This document shows, one piece after another, positions 6,397-6,892 of a DNA stretch of 6,892 bases (the first letter of the stretch is position 1; each line of letters starts with the position of its first letter). Source of the DNA: Desulfobacteraceae bacterium (lineage in GTDB: Bacteria > Desulfobacterota > Desulfobacteria > Desulfobacterales > SG8-13); contig JARFQH010000236.1 of NCBI GenBank assembly GCA_029287875.1, positions 1-6,892 on the forward strand. The letters are read 5' to 3'. The translations under genes were made by a program, and so were the position numbers. Below the pieces are notes generated by a model that searched no databases, was not told the origin of the DNA, and saw only the letters and a program-made list of their open reading frames with translations.

Positions 6397-6892
6397 ATGA
6401 AGACCATTCTGGCTGCCGACATCGGTGGGACCAATAGCCGCTTTGCCGCTTTCAGGACAGGTGAAGGCCGGGTATTGGAACTTATGCGGTCGCTCTGGCT
6501 GAACACCGCCGAATTTGATTCAATGAAAAAAATGCTCGATCAGTTGGAGAAAGAAAATTTCGATTTACCGGCCTCGGCAGCGGACGTGTCGGTGATGGCC
6601 GTCGCCGGGCCGATCGTAAACAAGACTTACAGCAATCCGCCCAATATCGACTGGGACATCGACCTGTCCGAGCTGACCGGGGCGGTCGGACTCAAGAAGT
6701 GCGCCCTGATCAATGATTTCGTCGCCCAGGCATTTGCCTGCCGATCGCCGGTGATGGATGTCGCCCGCCGGGTCCTAGCGGGAACGGTCGACCCCGCCGC
6801 GCCGCTGGCGGTCATCGGAGCGGGAACCGGTCTCGGCCAGGCAACCCTGGTACCGTTGGAGAATGGTGGATACACGGCCCTGGCCTCCGAGG
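6397..6892 (+). CDS. glk: Glucokinase, N-terminal half (cut by window end)
   Basis: It phosphorylates glucose with ATP to glucose-6-phosphate, feeding Zwf. The frame is open from ATG 6397 to the window edge, giving 165 residues, about half of the usual ~320 of the E. coli-type Glk family. Visible motifs are the first phosphate loop A7-D-I-G-G-T-N13, AGP (70-72), NPPNIDW (80-86), the catalytic Asp107 in LINDF (104-108) and the second phosphate loop GAGTGLG (141-147). The last residues, A-S-E165, match the start of the SEGGH sugar-binding motif. It looks intact as far as it runs. GAGGGGA (6384-6390), overlapping the pgl stop, is 6 bases from the ATG, and the gap to pgl is only 11 bases, so it belongs to the tkt-pgl operon. 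I see no DNA-binding domain at the N-terminus, so it is not a ROK repressor. Confidence 0.93.
   Translation, partial: MKTILAADIGGTNSRFAAFRTGEGRVLELMRSLWLNTAEFDSMKKMLDQLEKENFDLPASAADVSVMAVAGPIVNKTYSNPPNIDWDIDLSELTGAVGLKKCALINDFVAQAFACRSPVMDVARRVLAGTVDPAAPLAVIGAGTGLGQATLVPLENGGYTALASE

Overview
The window carries an ordinary housekeeping block for glucose oxidation through the oxidative pentose phosphate pathway. All genes are on the + strand: a short-form 6-phosphogluconate dehydrogenase (gnd), glucose-6-phosphate dehydrogenase (zwf), transketolase (tkt), 6-phosphogluconolactonase (pgl) and the first half of a glucokinase (glk) cut by the window end. Together they cover glucose to glucose-6-phosphate (Glk), to 6-phosphogluconolactone (Zwf), to 6-phosphogluconate (Pgl), to ribulose-5-phosphate plus CO2 and reduced cofactor (Gnd), with Tkt linking the resulting pentoses to glycolysis. 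No epimerase, isomerase or transaldolase gene lies in the window.

The proteins are typical of a Gram-negative bacterium with moderately high GC. The gene set, the short Gnd and the heptamer-phased GGTTC/GAACC and CAAAT tracts in the spacers remind me of sulfate-reducing Desulfobacterota (Desulfobacterales-like). That assignment comes from memory and is only an inference.

Layout: positions 1-738 hold no convincing gene, but contain a 7-base-phased GAAAC/GAACC tract and two diverged copies of a ~105 bp direct repeat about 339 bp apart, then a small hairpin before gnd. Gnd occupies 739-1644. A 304 bp spacer separates it from zwf (1949-3505) and holds two heptamer tracts in opposite orientation, which form an 18 bp inverted repeat (one mismatch) around an 89 bp core. 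A near-identical 10-mer lies outside each end. A 94 bp spacer with a second hairpin precedes tkt (3600-5615). Then tkt, pgl and glk are tightly packed (4 bp overlap, then an 11 bp gap) and look co-transcribed and translationally coupled.

I found no RNA gene, CRISPR array, insertion sequence with a transposase, toxin-antitoxin or defence system. The coding part is conventional metabolism. The parts worth a second look are the repeat structures in the spacers and a few variant residues in Gnd and Zwf.
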